From NCBI GenBank assembly GCA_003649185.1, contig QMRB01000005.1, forward strand, positions 1 through 52,438: a stretch of DNA of 52,438 nucleotides, in the 5' to 3' direction. This document shows, piece by piece, positions 16,174 through 24,969 of the stretch. Numbering within the stretch: the first letter of the stretch is position 1; every line of letters starts with the position of its first letter. The notes under the pieces are model-generated. The model had not been told where the DNA came from. It did not search any database and saw only the letters and a list, made by a program, of their open reading frames with translations. This DNA comes from Thermoproteota archaeon. GTDB taxonomy: Archaea; Thermoproteota; Methanomethylicia; Culexarchaeales; B10-G16. The position numbers were made by a program, and so were the translations under genes.

Positions 16174-16827
16174 CTACTCACCTCCACCCCTCAGATAGCC
16201 TCTCTCATATCCGGTCATAGCTCTAACTCCTAGAACTATTGCTCCCAAAGCACCTCCAATTAGAATTGCTCTCTGAGTGGACATGTTAGGTACATTGAAA
16301 AGCCAGTCACCTATAGTTCCGAAACCAGGCCAAACAGCAGTCCCAATAGGAGCATTCTTCAATAATAGAAGTGAACCTGCAACTAACAGTATGGTTGCCT
16401 CAAGCGACCTAGCCCTGAAGGCTCTATAGGCAGCGGAAGCTATGAAGAATGCTATAATCGAATACATGGTGCTTGACAACGGTGTCAAAACATTTCCATA
16501 GAGGAACTCGAATACTGAATTATCCAACCCTAAGCCTAACTCTCTGATTGGAAGCCCAAATATCAACATTATAACGAACATTGCAACCAGCGCTGTACTA
16601 TACTCCCATTGCGGTCTTCTCTTCATAATTCTTGGAATATGAAGTTGAAGTATAGCTATTGCACCTACAAATGTGGCTCCAGTACCCACAACCATTTGCC
16701 AGTTAACGAAAGTTGCTTGGAAATCTTCAACAGAAGCACCCAACGTGAAATAGTAGGGTAATATCTGTATCAATGCACATATGGCTGTAATTATTATTGG
16801 TATTTCAACACGTTTATACCATGCCAT
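16174..16827 (-). CDS. Membrane module copy A, gene 2 (multi-helix membrane protein)
   Basis: This is a 217-residue membrane protein with about six helices. It is paralogous to 31681-32325: both share the long identical stretch SAAYRAFRAR, then a helix LLVAGxLLLL, and a C-terminal helix before a Gly-rich tail. The repeated AYRAFRAR between helices is the most conserved part and is positively charged, so it probably faces the cytoplasm. The start has GGAGATGTGAG upstream, and the gene lies 4 bases after gene 1. No cofactor motif is visible and I do not recognise a characterised family. Confidence 0.75.
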   Translation of the reverse strand: MAWYKRVEIPIIITAICALIQILPYYFTLGASVEDFQATFVNWQMVVGTGATFVGAIAILQLHIPRIMKRRPQWEYSTALVAMFVIMLIFGLPIRELGLGLDNSVFEFLYGNVLTPLSSTMYSIIAFFIASAAYRAFRARSLEATILLVAGSLLLLKNAPIGTAVWPGFGTIGDWLFNVPNMSTQRAILIGGALGAIVLGVRAMTGYERGYLRGGGE

Positions 16828-16831
16828 AATC

Positions 16832-17611
16832 TCACATCTCCAAAAGTTTTACAATATAATTGGTTCCACTCAAACCCACTATTACGCCGAGAACTATAAG
16901 TGCAATTCCAATGAACTTGCCGATATCCTGTGCAACGATGCTTCCAACCATTGCAGGATCCTTAGATAGATAAGCGCCAGCAGCATAAATCTCCTCACCT
17001 ATCAAAGTATAGTCGGTTGCAACAACGAAGAATGGTATCTGATGAGTATTGGCGGTTCCAGAAACCTGTAATGCACCAACCCTCGCACCAGTCTCAGACA
17101 GCTGCAGAGACTCCGCCCAATAGGCACCGACCATGATGTTTGCTCCAGCCCTCTCCCTCTCCATCAAACTCATATAGCCCAGTGAATAGCCGAATTGGAA
17201 TCCTGAAAGATAAACTATATCTTCAGGTCTAAACTGTTCAGGTTTACCCTCCAATTTATAGGCAGTTTCAACAATCTCCCTTGCAATAGGATAAACTGAC
17301 ACCTGCCTTACAGGTACAATCACCCTTGTAGCATATCTTGCACAAAGTCTAGCCACATAGTTTAAGACGCTTAAACCTGCAATTGTCTGGGGACCGTATG
17401 TCGCATCTGAAAGTCCAGAAATGCCATGCGAACAAAATACAGGTCTACCCATCTCGGTGGCTCTTCCAATAGCCTCTTCAATGGCATCTAAACCTGAAAC
17501 CCTTCGAATTTCAGGAATATTGCCCTTCTCGCCGCGCTTGATAAAGTATAATGCAGACGCAGCCACTATCAATAGATATATTAATCCACTTACCCTTCCA
17601 GACTGTAACAT
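16832..17611 (-). CDS. Membrane module copy A, gene 1 (DUF6754-like, alpha/beta domain with membrane anchors)
   Basis: This 259-residue protein has one N-terminal helix (about residues 8-24), a soluble alpha/beta domain and one C-terminal helix (about 228-250). Its best signatures are DAIEEAIGRATEMGRPV, a GISG loop, LCARY, and a GTANTHQ-PF motif followed by DY-LIGEE-YAA-AYLSK. The gene at 32331-33140 has the same motifs. From memory it resembles proteins labelled DUF6754; this needs a profile search. It is the first gene of the operon, and a GAGGGATA ribosome site precedes the ATG. Conserved Glu, Arg, Thr and His residues suggest binding of a small ligand, but that is inference. Confidence 0.75.
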   Translation of the reverse strand: MLQSGRVSGLIYLLIVAASALYFIKRGEKGNIPEIRRVSGLDAIEEAIGRATEMGRPVFCSHGISGLSDATYGPQTIAGLSVLNYVARLCARYATRVIVPVRQVSVYPIAREIVETAYKLEGKPEQFRPEDIVYLSGFQFGYSLGYMSLMERERAGANIMVGAYWAESLQLSETGARVGALQVSGTANTHQIPFFVVATDYTLIGEEIYAAGAYLSKDPAMVGSIVAQDIGKFIGIALIVLGVIVGLSGTNYIVKLLEM

Positions 17612-17730
17612 ATTATATCCCTCAAAATACGAAAATATAGGCCACTGAACTTATTTGTATAATGGGAAATATATAAGAGTTATCGCAGATGAAGAATAAA
17701 AAATATAAGAAAGTAAAGTTTAAAGGTTAA

Positions 17731-17962
17731 AATCGTTTTAAGCAGCATGACAGAAAATTACAGGACAGACTTAGCATCAAAATCAGCCATATTAAGGATA
17801 AAGAAAGCGAAATCAACGAAAACATTCTTCTCTCCAACTAATAAATCGAAATAGTCAATGAAGCATGAAATGATTATAAAGGGAAAGTAGCTATACTAGA
17901 TTATATTTTAAGCTGCATCCCCCTTTCAGTTAAAGATTTAAATTATGGGAAAATTGAAGAAG
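17731..17962 (+). pseudogene. Intergenic region 17612-17962 with a possible decayed reading frame
   Basis: The spacer between module A and pycB has no intact gene. One plus-strand frame from 17731 reads like protein: an amphipathic segment with ISHIKDKESEINEN, interrupted by TAA TAA at 17839-17844 and TGA at 17866-17868. The same frame then continues with AILDYILSCIPLSVKDLNYG up to and past the 3' end of pycB. All pieces stay in one frame, as expected from point-mutation stops. AT-rich composition could also produce this by chance. The rest of the spacer holds the module A promoter area and nothing else I can support. Confidence 0.25.
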
Positions 17963-19369
17963 TTAAAAATACTTTAATTTCACATGATATTCTTTCCCAT
18001 CCATCAAAACTTTATATGAACCTTCCCTTAAAGCTGAAATCTTCTCCCTATATTTAAAGAATTTTAAAGCAGTTTCAGGAAAGAGTGCATAGGTCAAATA
18101 ATCCTCTTCCTTTTCCACATATTTTTTCGGCAGTTCCCTTTTAATTTTGGGAAGTATTGGTTGAAGAAGATCTGCAGGTCGACATTTAATCGGTTTCTCC
18201 CCTTCCAGCAATCTATTTTTAAGTGTTTCATTTATAGGTGCAGGAGGCCTACCATACAAGCCTTTAACGTAAGCCTTCACCTCATTTATTATCATTTTAT
18301 ATCTTCCGAAAAGCACGTTTAGAACTGCCTGTGTACCCACAATCTGTGAGAGAGGTGTTACAAGAGGAGGCCATCCGAGATCACGTCTCACCTTAGGAAT
18401 CTCCTCCAAAACCTCCGTTAACCTCTCCTCAGCATTCTGCTCCTTCAACTGTGCCAATAGATTACTGTACATTCCTCCAGGTATCTGATGTTCAAGAACT
18501 CTTACATCTACAGGAGGATTCTTCAAAGCATAATCATATTCGCCATATTTTCTTCTAATCATCCAAAAATATCTTGAAATTTTATATAGAAGATTCAGGT
18601 TAAGTTTAGGATCGAAAACTGTATTTTTAAGCATTACAGCCATGGTTTCAGCCGGTGAATGAGAAGTATACATAGACATGGATGAAACTGCACAATCTAT
18701 GAAGTCGGCGCCAGCCTCAACAGATTTAATTAAAGTTACTGGAGCCATTCCACTCGTAGTATGTGAGTGAACATCCACGGATATTTTAACCTCACTCTTA
18801 ATCCTGCTCACCAATTCATATGCCATGCTTGGAGTGAGAATTCCAGACATATCTTTAATGCATATTGAATCCACCTCCATGGCTGCAATATCCTTAGCCA
18901 GATCAACATAATAGCTAAGTGTATGAATAGGGCTTATAGTGTAAACCATGCACACCTGTACTTCAGCTCCAATTCTCTTTGCAGCTTTAACAGTGGTTTC
19001 AAGATTTCTCAAATCGTTTAAAGCATCAAATATTCTAAATATATCTATACCGTTCTCATAGGCCTTCTCAACGAACTCTACGCAGAGATCATCTGGATAG
19101 TGATGATAACCCACAAGGTTTTGGCCTCGAAGAAGCATTTGAAGCTTAGTTTTCCTAACTCTTTCACGAATTATTTTAAGCCTCTTCCAAGGATCCTCCA
19201 TCAAAAATCTTAAGGGTGCATCGAATGTGGCGCCACCCCAAACCTCAAGCGAATAGAATCCAACTTTATCCATCTCCTCGAGAATGGGAATCATGTCGCG
19301 TGTTCTAAGCCTAGTGGCGAGAAGTGATTGGTGAGCATCCCTCAAAGTTAAATCCACAATTTTAACCAT
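17963..19369 (-). CDS. pycB: Pyruvate/oxaloacetate carboxyltransferase (PycB / OadA carboxyltransferase domain)
   Basis: This 468-residue protein has the HMGL-like TIM barrel and the conserved C-terminal region of carboxyltransferases. Visible residues are DLTLRDAHQS (metal Asp and Arg), GGATFDAP, the Lys in IKDMSG that is carbamylated in relatives, and the metal-binding DVHSHTTSG. The biotin-carrier domain is encoded separately, 3 bases upstream. It could work as pyruvate carboxylase subunit B, oxaloacetate decarboxylase alpha, or a transcarboxylase 5S subunit. No biotin carboxylase (PycA) or membrane decarboxylase gene is in the window, so the partner must be elsewhere. Confidence 0.88.
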   Translation of the reverse strand: MVKIVDLTLRDAHQSLLATRLRTRDMIPILEEMDKVGFYSLEVWGGATFDAPLRFLMEDPWKRLKIIRERVRKTKLQMLLRGQNLVGYHHYPDDLCVEFVEKAYENGIDIFRIFDALNDLRNLETTVKAAKRIGAEVQVCMVYTISPIHTLSYYVDLAKDIAAMEVDSICIKDMSGILTPSMAYELVSRIKSEVKISVDVHSHTTSGMAPVTLIKSVEAGADFIDCAVSSMSMYTSHSPAETMAVMLKNTVFDPKLNLNLLYKISRYFWMIRRKYGEYDYALKNPPVDVRVLEHQIPGGMYSNLLAQLKEQNAEERLTEVLEEIPKVRRDLGWPPLVTPLSQIVGTQAVLNVLFGRYKMIINEVKAYVKGLYGRPPAPINETLKNRLLEGEKPIKCRPADLLQPILPKIKRELPKKYVEKEEDYLTYALFPETALKFFKYREKISALREGSYKVLMDGKEYHVKLKYF

Positions 19370-19372
19370 AAT

Positions 19373-19843
19373 TTAACCCTCTCCTCCAATTATCATTAAA
19401 GGTGAACCCACCTTCACATTCTCCTCTTCACCAACTAGAATCTCCCTTACAATTCCATTGATGGGAGATTTAACCTCAACCATCAATTTCATAGCCTCCA
19501 TGGTTAGAAGCGGATCATCCTTCTTCACCTTGCAGCCAACTTTAACATGGATTTTAACGATTCTGCCAGCCACTCTAGCCCTTATCAATCTTCCCTTACC
19601 GCCAATTGCTTCCCTTCCACCCTTCTCAACTTTAAGCTTATCCTTCACTGAATATACTTCCAAACAGTTATCCTCAAGTTTAACATTATACTGTACTCCT
19701 TCCAATCGAAATTGAACAGTATTCTCCGATTTAACTACATTTTCAAAGATTAAGAGTTCACCGTTCACTTCAACTTGGAAATTGCAGTTCGAAATCTCAT
19801 CGACACATTCCAAATGTTTAATTAAACCTATAATGGAAGCCAA
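19373..19843 (-). CDS. Biotin carboxyl carrier protein
   Basis: This 156-residue protein has a C-terminal biotinyl domain with MEAMKL, the biotinylated Lys being at about residue 119; the usual motif is EAMKM. A small beta-rich domain precedes it, as in the gamma/BCCP subunits of split carboxylases. The start is a TTG with no clear ribosome site, so the true start is uncertain. It is transcribed together with the carboxyltransferase gene 3 bases downstream and would present carboxybiotin to it. The first gene on the other side (19944) is divergent. Confidence 0.85.
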   Translation of the reverse strand: MASIIGLIKHLECVDEISNCNFQVEVNGELLIFENVVKSENTVQFRLEGVQYNVKLEDNCLEVYSVKDKLKVEKGGREAIGGKGRLIRARVAGRIVKIHVKVGCKVKKDDPLLTMEAMKLMVEVKSPINGIVREILVGEEENVKVGSPLMIIGGEG

Positions 19844-19943
19844 TCTGCTTTTAATTTGAAAGCCCCCTTAACATGCTTTCTAAATCTACCATCAATCTTA
19901 AATTGGCATCGGCTATATAGGTTTTGATGGCCGGTGACATTCA

Positions 19944-21704
19944 ATGCCAATATATGGAAAGTTTAAAATGAGAAGTTTCGGTGAGAATGCCTTACTGGTG
20001 GAGGTTTCAGATGAAATCAGCGTAGAGGCAAATGAAATAATAATCGATTTAAATAATAGAGTTAAAAAAACTGTGAAAGGAATTGTTGAAACAGTTCCAG
20101 CATATACTACGCTTCTAGTAATCTACAATCCTTTAAAAATAAATTTTGAAGAACTAACTGAAAAAATAAGAGAAGAGGAAGAGAAGATTAGAAAATTGAA
20201 GAGAAAGAGAAGAAATGGTCGGAGAAGAATAGTGGAGATTCCGGTGATTTATGGCGGAGAATTTGGACCAGACCTAAAAGATATAGCTGAACATGCAGGT
20301 ATAAGCGTTGAAGAAGTTGTCAAAATACATTCAAACCGAATCTACAGAGTTTACATGATAGGCTTCATACCTGGATTCCCATATATGGGAGAAGTGTCGG
20401 AGAAGATAGCTGCACCCCGATTGAAGAATCCTAGATTAAGGGTTCCAGCGGGATCTGTAGGCATCGCCGGAAAACAGACAGGTATATATCCATTTGAAAG
20501 TCCAGGCGGATGGAGAATAATAGGAAGAACACCTATAAGGCTCTTCAACCATGAAAAGAAGCCTCCCACCTTACTGAAGGTAGGGGATCACGTAAAATTT
20601 AGACCAATAGAAAGAGAAGAATACAACAGTTTACTGGCTAAGAGTAAAATGAAAATTGAAACAGAAAAATTTAAAGGTATACCGGCATTGAAAGTATTGG
20701 CAGCCGGTCCAGGAGTTACAATACAAGATCTTGGAAGAAGCGGCTACAGGGAGTATGGCGTTCCCTCCTCAGGAGCCCTAGATTTAGAATCTCTAATCTA
20801 CGCGAACATACTTGTCGGAAACAATATTTCATCAGCATGTATAGAGATTTTTCAAAGCTCCATTGAAATGGAAGCTTTAGAAAACATAGTCATAGCCATA
20901 ACGGGAGCAGAAGTGGAAGGAGAAATTGACGGTGAAAAAATCAGGGAATGGGAGGCAATTCCAATTAGAAAAGGTGGTAGATTAAGCATTCACAGCATGG
21001 TGAAAGGGATTGTAGCATACATTTCAATAGCTGGAGGAATCTCCGAGCCTATAATACTGGGAAGCAGATCCCACTATCTGAGAGGAAAGATTGGAAGAAG
21101 AATACGGGAAAACTCAACCATATATTTAGTTAAAAATAGATTTGAGGAGCTGGTTAAAGTTGCACCGGCAAGAAGACTGGAGAAGAAGACATGTATGGAT
21201 AGTGGAGAATTGAGAGTGATGCCGGGACCACATGAAGAAATCTTCAAGATAGAAGCCATAGACGAATTCTATAAGACAGAATTCAAAGTTTCAAGCAGCA
21301 TTGACAGAATGGGATATAGATTGGAAGCTGAAAAACCGAAATATTTGAAAGGTGTTGGAAGAATGATAAGTTGCGGTACAATTCCAGGTGCAATACAGAT
21401 ACCTCCAGATGGAAATCCAATAGTATTAATGATGGATGCCCAGACAACTGGAGGATATCCAATAATAGGAAAGTTGATAATTCCGGATTTATGGAGAATC
21501 TCCCAAATGGAACCTGGAAAAAAGATAAATTTCAAAAAGATTAACAGAATGGAAGCATTGAAAATTCTCAGAGAAAAGGAGGAGGAATTTAAGAGAACGG
21601 TGTCGAGATTAGATGAAGAATGTAAAAGATTTCTAAAGGAATTTGAACATTTAACCGTAAAATATGAGGAAAAAATTTTAGATTGCTGGCTTAAAAAACT
21701 ATGA
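19944..21704 (+). CDS. PxpB-PxpC (KipI-KipA) fusion, 5-oxoprolinase subunits B and C
   Basis: This 586-residue protein joins two domains usually encoded by neighbouring genes. Residues about 1-225 are KipI/PxpB-like, with GFIPGFPYMG, PRVPAGSVGIAG-type and YPFESPGGW motifs. Residues about 240-540 are KipA/PxpC-like, with GPGVTIQDLGRSGYREYGVP and the later MMDAQTTGGYP. PxpABC hydrolyses 5-oxoproline with ATP; the third subunit, PxpA, is absent here. A charged, possibly coiled-coil C-terminal tail of about 45 residues is added. GGTGA lies at good spacing before the ATG. The gene is divergent from the biotin carrier and its end overlaps the HMG-CoA reductase gene tail to tail by 6 bases. Confidence 0.88.
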   Translation: MPIYGKFKMRSFGENALLVEVSDEISVEANEIIIDLNNRVKKTVKGIVETVPAYTTLLVIYNPLKINFEELTEKIREEEEKIRKLKRKRRNGRRRIVEIPVIYGGEFGPDLKDIAEHAGISVEEVVKIHSNRIYRVYMIGFIPGFPYMGEVSEKIAAPRLKNPRLRVPAGSVGIAGKQTGIYPFESPGGWRIIGRTPIRLFNHEKKPPTLLKVGDHVKFRPIEREEYNSLLAKSKMKIETEKFKGIPALKVLAAGPGVTIQDLGRSGYREYGVPSSGALDLESLIYANILVGNNISSACIEIFQSSIEMEALENIVIAITGAEVEGEIDGEKIREWEAIPIRKGGRLSIHSMVKGIVAYISIAGGISEPIILGSRSHYLRGKIGRRIRENSTIYLVKNRFEELVKVAPARRLEKKTCMDSGELRVMPGPHEEIFKIEAIDEFYKTEFKVSSSIDRMGYRLEAEKPKYLKGVGRMISCGTIPGAIQIPPDGNPIVLMMDAQTTGGYPIIGKLIIPDLWRISQMEPGKKINFKKINRMEALKILREKEEEFKRTVSRLDEECKRFLKEFEHLTVKYEEKILDCWLKKL

Positions 21705-22970
21705 ACTTTTACTTCTCAAACGCATCAAAATCTCCTTAGCCTTATCAACTCTGATAACTCTGGATTTAACCAGCTCTTCAGCAACCTTCGATATTTCATC
21801 TCCAACAGCTCCAGCCATTATCGCAATGTTTCTAGCATGAAGCTTCATATGACCCTTCTGAATTCCCTCAGAAGCTAAAGCCCTTATAGCAGCTAAATTC
21901 TGAGCTAAACCCACAGCACCCATAACCTCAGCCAGTTCAGAACCGCTCTTAACACCTAAAATTTTAAGAGAAACTCTTGCTAATGGATTACTTTTAGTTG
22001 CACCGCCAACAATTCCAACAGCTATTGGAAGTTCAAGCCATCCTATTAAATCTCCATTCTCATCTTTCTCCCAAACGGAGAGCGATGTATATCTACCATT
22101 CCTAGCAGCATATGCATGGGCTCCAGCCTCAAGAGCTCTCGTATCGTTACCTGTAGCCAATGCCACTGCAATTATACCGTTCATAATTCCCTTATTATGG
22201 GTGGCAGCTCTATATGGATCAGAAGCTGCAAAAGCATAAGCATATATTATTCCATCCACCAAATCTTCACCTAAAACATCTTTTGGAACACGTGTATATG
22301 CCCTTACAAGCCTCTTATCCGCAAGGTTTGAAAGTATTCTCAAATATACTTTTCCACCAGTCAACTTTTCAATATATGGTGCAACAGCTTCAGCCATAGT
22401 GTTCACAGCGTTAGCACCCATAGCATCTCTAACATCCACCAATAGATGAACAATAACCATAGATCCTAAAAAAGTATTCAAAATTCGAACCTCTAAATCT
22501 TTAGCTCCACCGCCAAGTTTAACTAATATTGGATCCTGCCTATTAGCAATCTCCAATATTTCATCCTTATGCATCAATATTTCATATGTAGCCTTCCTAG
22601 GTGAAAGAACATTCACCAATTGGATCTGTCCAATCATAATTGGACCAGTACTGTTCGTGAAGATTCCGCCGCCAGTCCTAGTCAACTTTGCAGCATGACT
22701 TGCAGCTGCAACCACAGAAGGCTCTTCAATCACCATAGGAATCAGATAATCTCTACCGTTTATAAGAAAGTTGACTGCAACACCAAATGGAAGCTCAAAT
22801 GTACCTATAACATTCTCGATCATCTTGTCAGCCAAATCTAAAGGCATTCTTCCAGTCCTAGTTAAAAGTTCAACCTCCTCTTCAGTTAAATTTGCAAAAT
22901 CCCTTACAATTTTCAATCTTTCATTTACTGGAAGCTTATAGAATCCAGGTATCCTCGAACTCCTAGACAT
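21699..22970 (-). CDS. Hydroxymethylglutaryl-CoA reductase, class II
   Basis: This 423-residue enzyme matches class II HMG-CoA reductases (Pseudomonas mevalonii, Archaeoglobus type). Class features are ENVIGTFELPFGVA near residue 52, catalytic Glu in IEEPSVVAAASHAAK (about 83), Lys in ATHNKGIMNG (about 260), Asp in GNDTRALEAGAHAYA (about 276) and the His-containing KGHMKLHARN near 374-378. The reaction links HMG-CoA and mevalonate. In archaea it normally feeds isoprenoid lipid synthesis; in P. mevalonii it runs in the degrading direction. TATA-like TTATATAA lies about 45 bases upstream of the ATG. It converges with the PxpB-PxpC gene. Confidence 0.93.
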   Translation of the reverse strand: MSRSSRIPGFYKLPVNERLKIVRDFANLTEEEVELLTRTGRMPLDLADKMIENVIGTFELPFGVAVNFLINGRDYLIPMVIEEPSVVAAASHAAKLTRTGGGIFTNSTGPIMIGQIQLVNVLSPRKATYEILMHKDEILEIANRQDPILVKLGGGAKDLEVRILNTFLGSMVIVHLLVDVRDAMGANAVNTMAEAVAPYIEKLTGGKVYLRILSNLADKRLVRAYTRVPKDVLGEDLVDGIIYAYAFAASDPYRAATHNKGIMNGIIAVALATGNDTRALEAGAHAYAARNGRYTSLSVWEKDENGDLIGWLELPIAVGIVGGATKSNPLARVSLKILGVKSGSELAEVMGAVGLAQNLAAIRALASEGIQKGHMKLHARNIAIMAGAVGDEISKVAEELVKSRVIRVDKAKEILMRLRSKSS

Positions 22971-23136
22971 AAAGATTCCCCTATGAGAATTAAACTCACA
23001 AGTATTAAAGCTTATTATATAATTCTATAAAAGGAAAGCTTGAATTTAAAATCGCCGTCAAAAGTTCAACTATATTAAATAATTGATTAAGCGAAAAAAA
23101 TATCTTTACATTGGAAAAATGATTTCGGGATAGAAT

Positions 23137-23910
23137 ATGAGGATAGCTGTCTGCGTTAAGCATGCAGTAGATGTTTCACAGTTAAGGATGGATTCCGCAA
23201 CCGGAAAACCTCTAATCTCCACAGCTCCAATGAAGTTCAACGATCTAGACAGAAATGCCCTAGAAGAAGCGGTTCGAATAAAGGAGAAGATAGGTGGATC
23301 AGTGATAGCTATAACTTTTGGAGGAGAAAAGGCAAGAGAAATTTTAAGGGAAGCTTTAGCAATGGGGGCTGATGAGGCTATACAGATAGTGAACGATATT
23401 AATGTTAAACCTGACACTTATATAACGTCACAAGTATTATCTGAAATCTTAAAAATGAAAGGCCCATTCGATCTAATTCTACTTGGAGAAATGTCCATTG
23501 ACAGTTATTCATCTCAGATTGGACCTAGAATATCAGAAATATTGAACATGCCATGCATAACCTATGTTAGATCCATAGAAGTTAAGAATGGAAAGATCAA
23601 GGCTCAAAGAGACTTGGAGGATAGATATGAACTTGTGGAGGCTGAAACACCATGCATAATAACCGTAACTAGAGAGATAAATGTTCCAAGACTTCCACCA
23701 TTAATGGCAATTCTAAAAGCCTCAAGGAAACCTATTGAAAAGATAAATTTAAGCAGCCTCAAAATAGATGCGGAGCCGAAAGTATTACTCATAGATTTAA
23801 AAGGTCTAGAGGTGAAGAGAAAGAACATAGTCATAAAGGATAAACCGGTAGAGGAAATGGTGGAAGAACTCATCCAACACTTGGAAAAGGAGGGAGTATT
23901 GGAGGGATAA
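23137..23910 (+). CDS. etfB: Electron transfer flavoprotein beta subunit
   Basis: This 257-residue protein has the EtfB/FixA pattern: CVKHAVDVSQ at the N-terminus, NDLDRNALEEAVR, then ITFGG and ALAMGADEAI, and the LLGEMSIDSYSSQIGPRISE segment that contacts the nucleotide. Together with EtfA it forms a soluble FAD-containing carrier for electrons from acyl-CoA dehydrogenases. An acyl-CoA dehydrogenase is encoded at 33309. EtfB starts a plus-strand operon with EtfA and an HdrA paralog. Whether this ETF bifurcates needs a structure-based comparison of the beta-subunit flavin site. Confidence 0.93.
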   Translation: MRIAVCVKHAVDVSQLRMDSATGKPLISTAPMKFNDLDRNALEEAVRIKEKIGGSVIAITFGGEKAREILREALAMGADEAIQIVNDINVKPDTYITSQVLSEILKMKGPFDLILLGEMSIDSYSSQIGPRISEILNMPCITYVRSIEVKNGKIKAQRDLEDRYELVEAETPCIITVTREINVPRLPPLMAILKASRKPIEKINLSSLKIDAEPKVLLIDLKGLEVKRKNIVIKDKPVEEMVEELIQHLEKEGVLEG

Positions 23911-23912
23911 AG

Positions 23913-24875
23913 ATGGAAGAGATACTCATATACTCCGAAGACTATACTACGCTTTGCGAATTGCTAAGTAAGGGGAAATCGGAAGCTGAAGAAAAGAATA
24001 TTAAAGTTTCAGCCATATGCTCAGAGAAGCTGGACGAAGTGGAAAAACTGTTCAAATACGGCGCTGACAAAGTATATATGATTAAAGATTTAAATGAATT
24101 AAACTTGAACCCTGAAAAATTAACGGCAATTCTCCAAAAAATAATTTCAAATATCAAGCCAATAGCAGTAATTTTAGACTCTACAAAAAACAATAGAGAA
24201 GCAGCTGCCAGAATAGCTGCAAAATATAAAACTGGATGCATAACAGACTGCATAAACTTTAAAATTGAAGAAAACGGAGAACTCTCAGCGGAGAGAATGG
24301 TATACGCTTCAAAGGCAATAGCATTTGAAAAAATTAAAGGGAAACCTGCAGTGTTAACTATTCCAAGAAGAAGCTTCAAAGCTGAAATGAAATGGAACAA
24401 TCCAGTTGAAATAGAAGAAGTTGAAGTTAGAATTGAGAAAACTTCAATAAAAGTTTTGAAGACGGATGTAAAGAAGCTTGAAGGAAAACCGCTTGAAGAA
24501 GCTGAAATACTGATAGTTCTTGGAAGAGGAGTGAAAAGAAAGGAAGACTGCAATATGATAGAGGAGTTAGCGGAACTGTTGAAGGGACAAGTATCATGTA
24601 GCAGACCCATAGCCGCAGATTTAAAATGGTTTAACGAGTGGGTTGGACTTTCAGGCCACAAAGTTAAACCTAAACTTTATATTGGCATAGGAGTTTCAGG
24701 AGCAATACAGCATCTTGCAGGAATCCAAGGAGCAAAAATAATAGTGGCTATAAATAAAGATTCTGAAGCACCTATAATATCTGCAGCAGACTATGCCATT
24801 ATAGGAGACCTATACCAAGTTATACCTAAACTCATAGAGAATTTGAGGAAAAGAAAAGCGGAGCAATATAAATAA
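23913..24875 (+). CDS. etfA: Electron transfer flavoprotein alpha subunit
   Basis: This 320-residue protein has the C-terminal FAD-binding signature of EtfA/FixB: SRPIAADLKWF, then PKLYIGIGVSGAIQHLAG, AINKDSEAPI and ADYAIIGDLYQV. The N-terminal half is the usual Rossmann-like domain. It starts 2 bases after etfB with GGAGG upstream, so the two are translated together. About 95 bases separate it from the HdrA paralog on the same strand, which suggests that ETF delivers or receives electrons from that HdrA. Confidence 0.93.
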   Translation: MEEILIYSEDYTTLCELLSKGKSEAEEKNIKVSAICSEKLDEVEKLFKYGADKVYMIKDLNELNLNPEKLTAILQKIISNIKPIAVILDSTKNNREAAARIAAKYKTGCITDCINFKIEENGELSAERMVYASKAIAFEKIKGKPAVLTIPRRSFKAEMKWNNPVEIEEVEVRIEKTSIKVLKTDVKKLEGKPLEEAEILIVLGRGVKRKEDCNMIEELAELLKGQVSCSRPIAADLKWFNEWVGLSGHKVKPKLYIGIGVSGAIQHLAGIQGAKIIVAINKDSEAPIISAADYAIIGDLYQVIPKLIENLRKRKAEQYK

Positions 24876-24969
24876 ATATAACCTTTAATTTTTCTATAAA
24901 ATTTCTCCACAAATCAACAGTTACTAATATAATGGTAAAGTTATATTGATGTAGAGGTAGGGGAGAAGT

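Noticed and set aside
14593-17611. Module A as a Na+-translocating decarboxylase (OadB/OadG) or Rnf/Mtr-like complex beside pycB
   Set aside because: None of the four proteins shows OadB, MtrA-H or Rnf motifs, and a second copy is linked to Hdr genes instead.
23942-24661. A 239-codon minus-strand frame opposite etfA
   Set aside because: It is Ser/Phe-rich shadow sequence opposite an unmistakable EtfA; no promoter or ribosome site.
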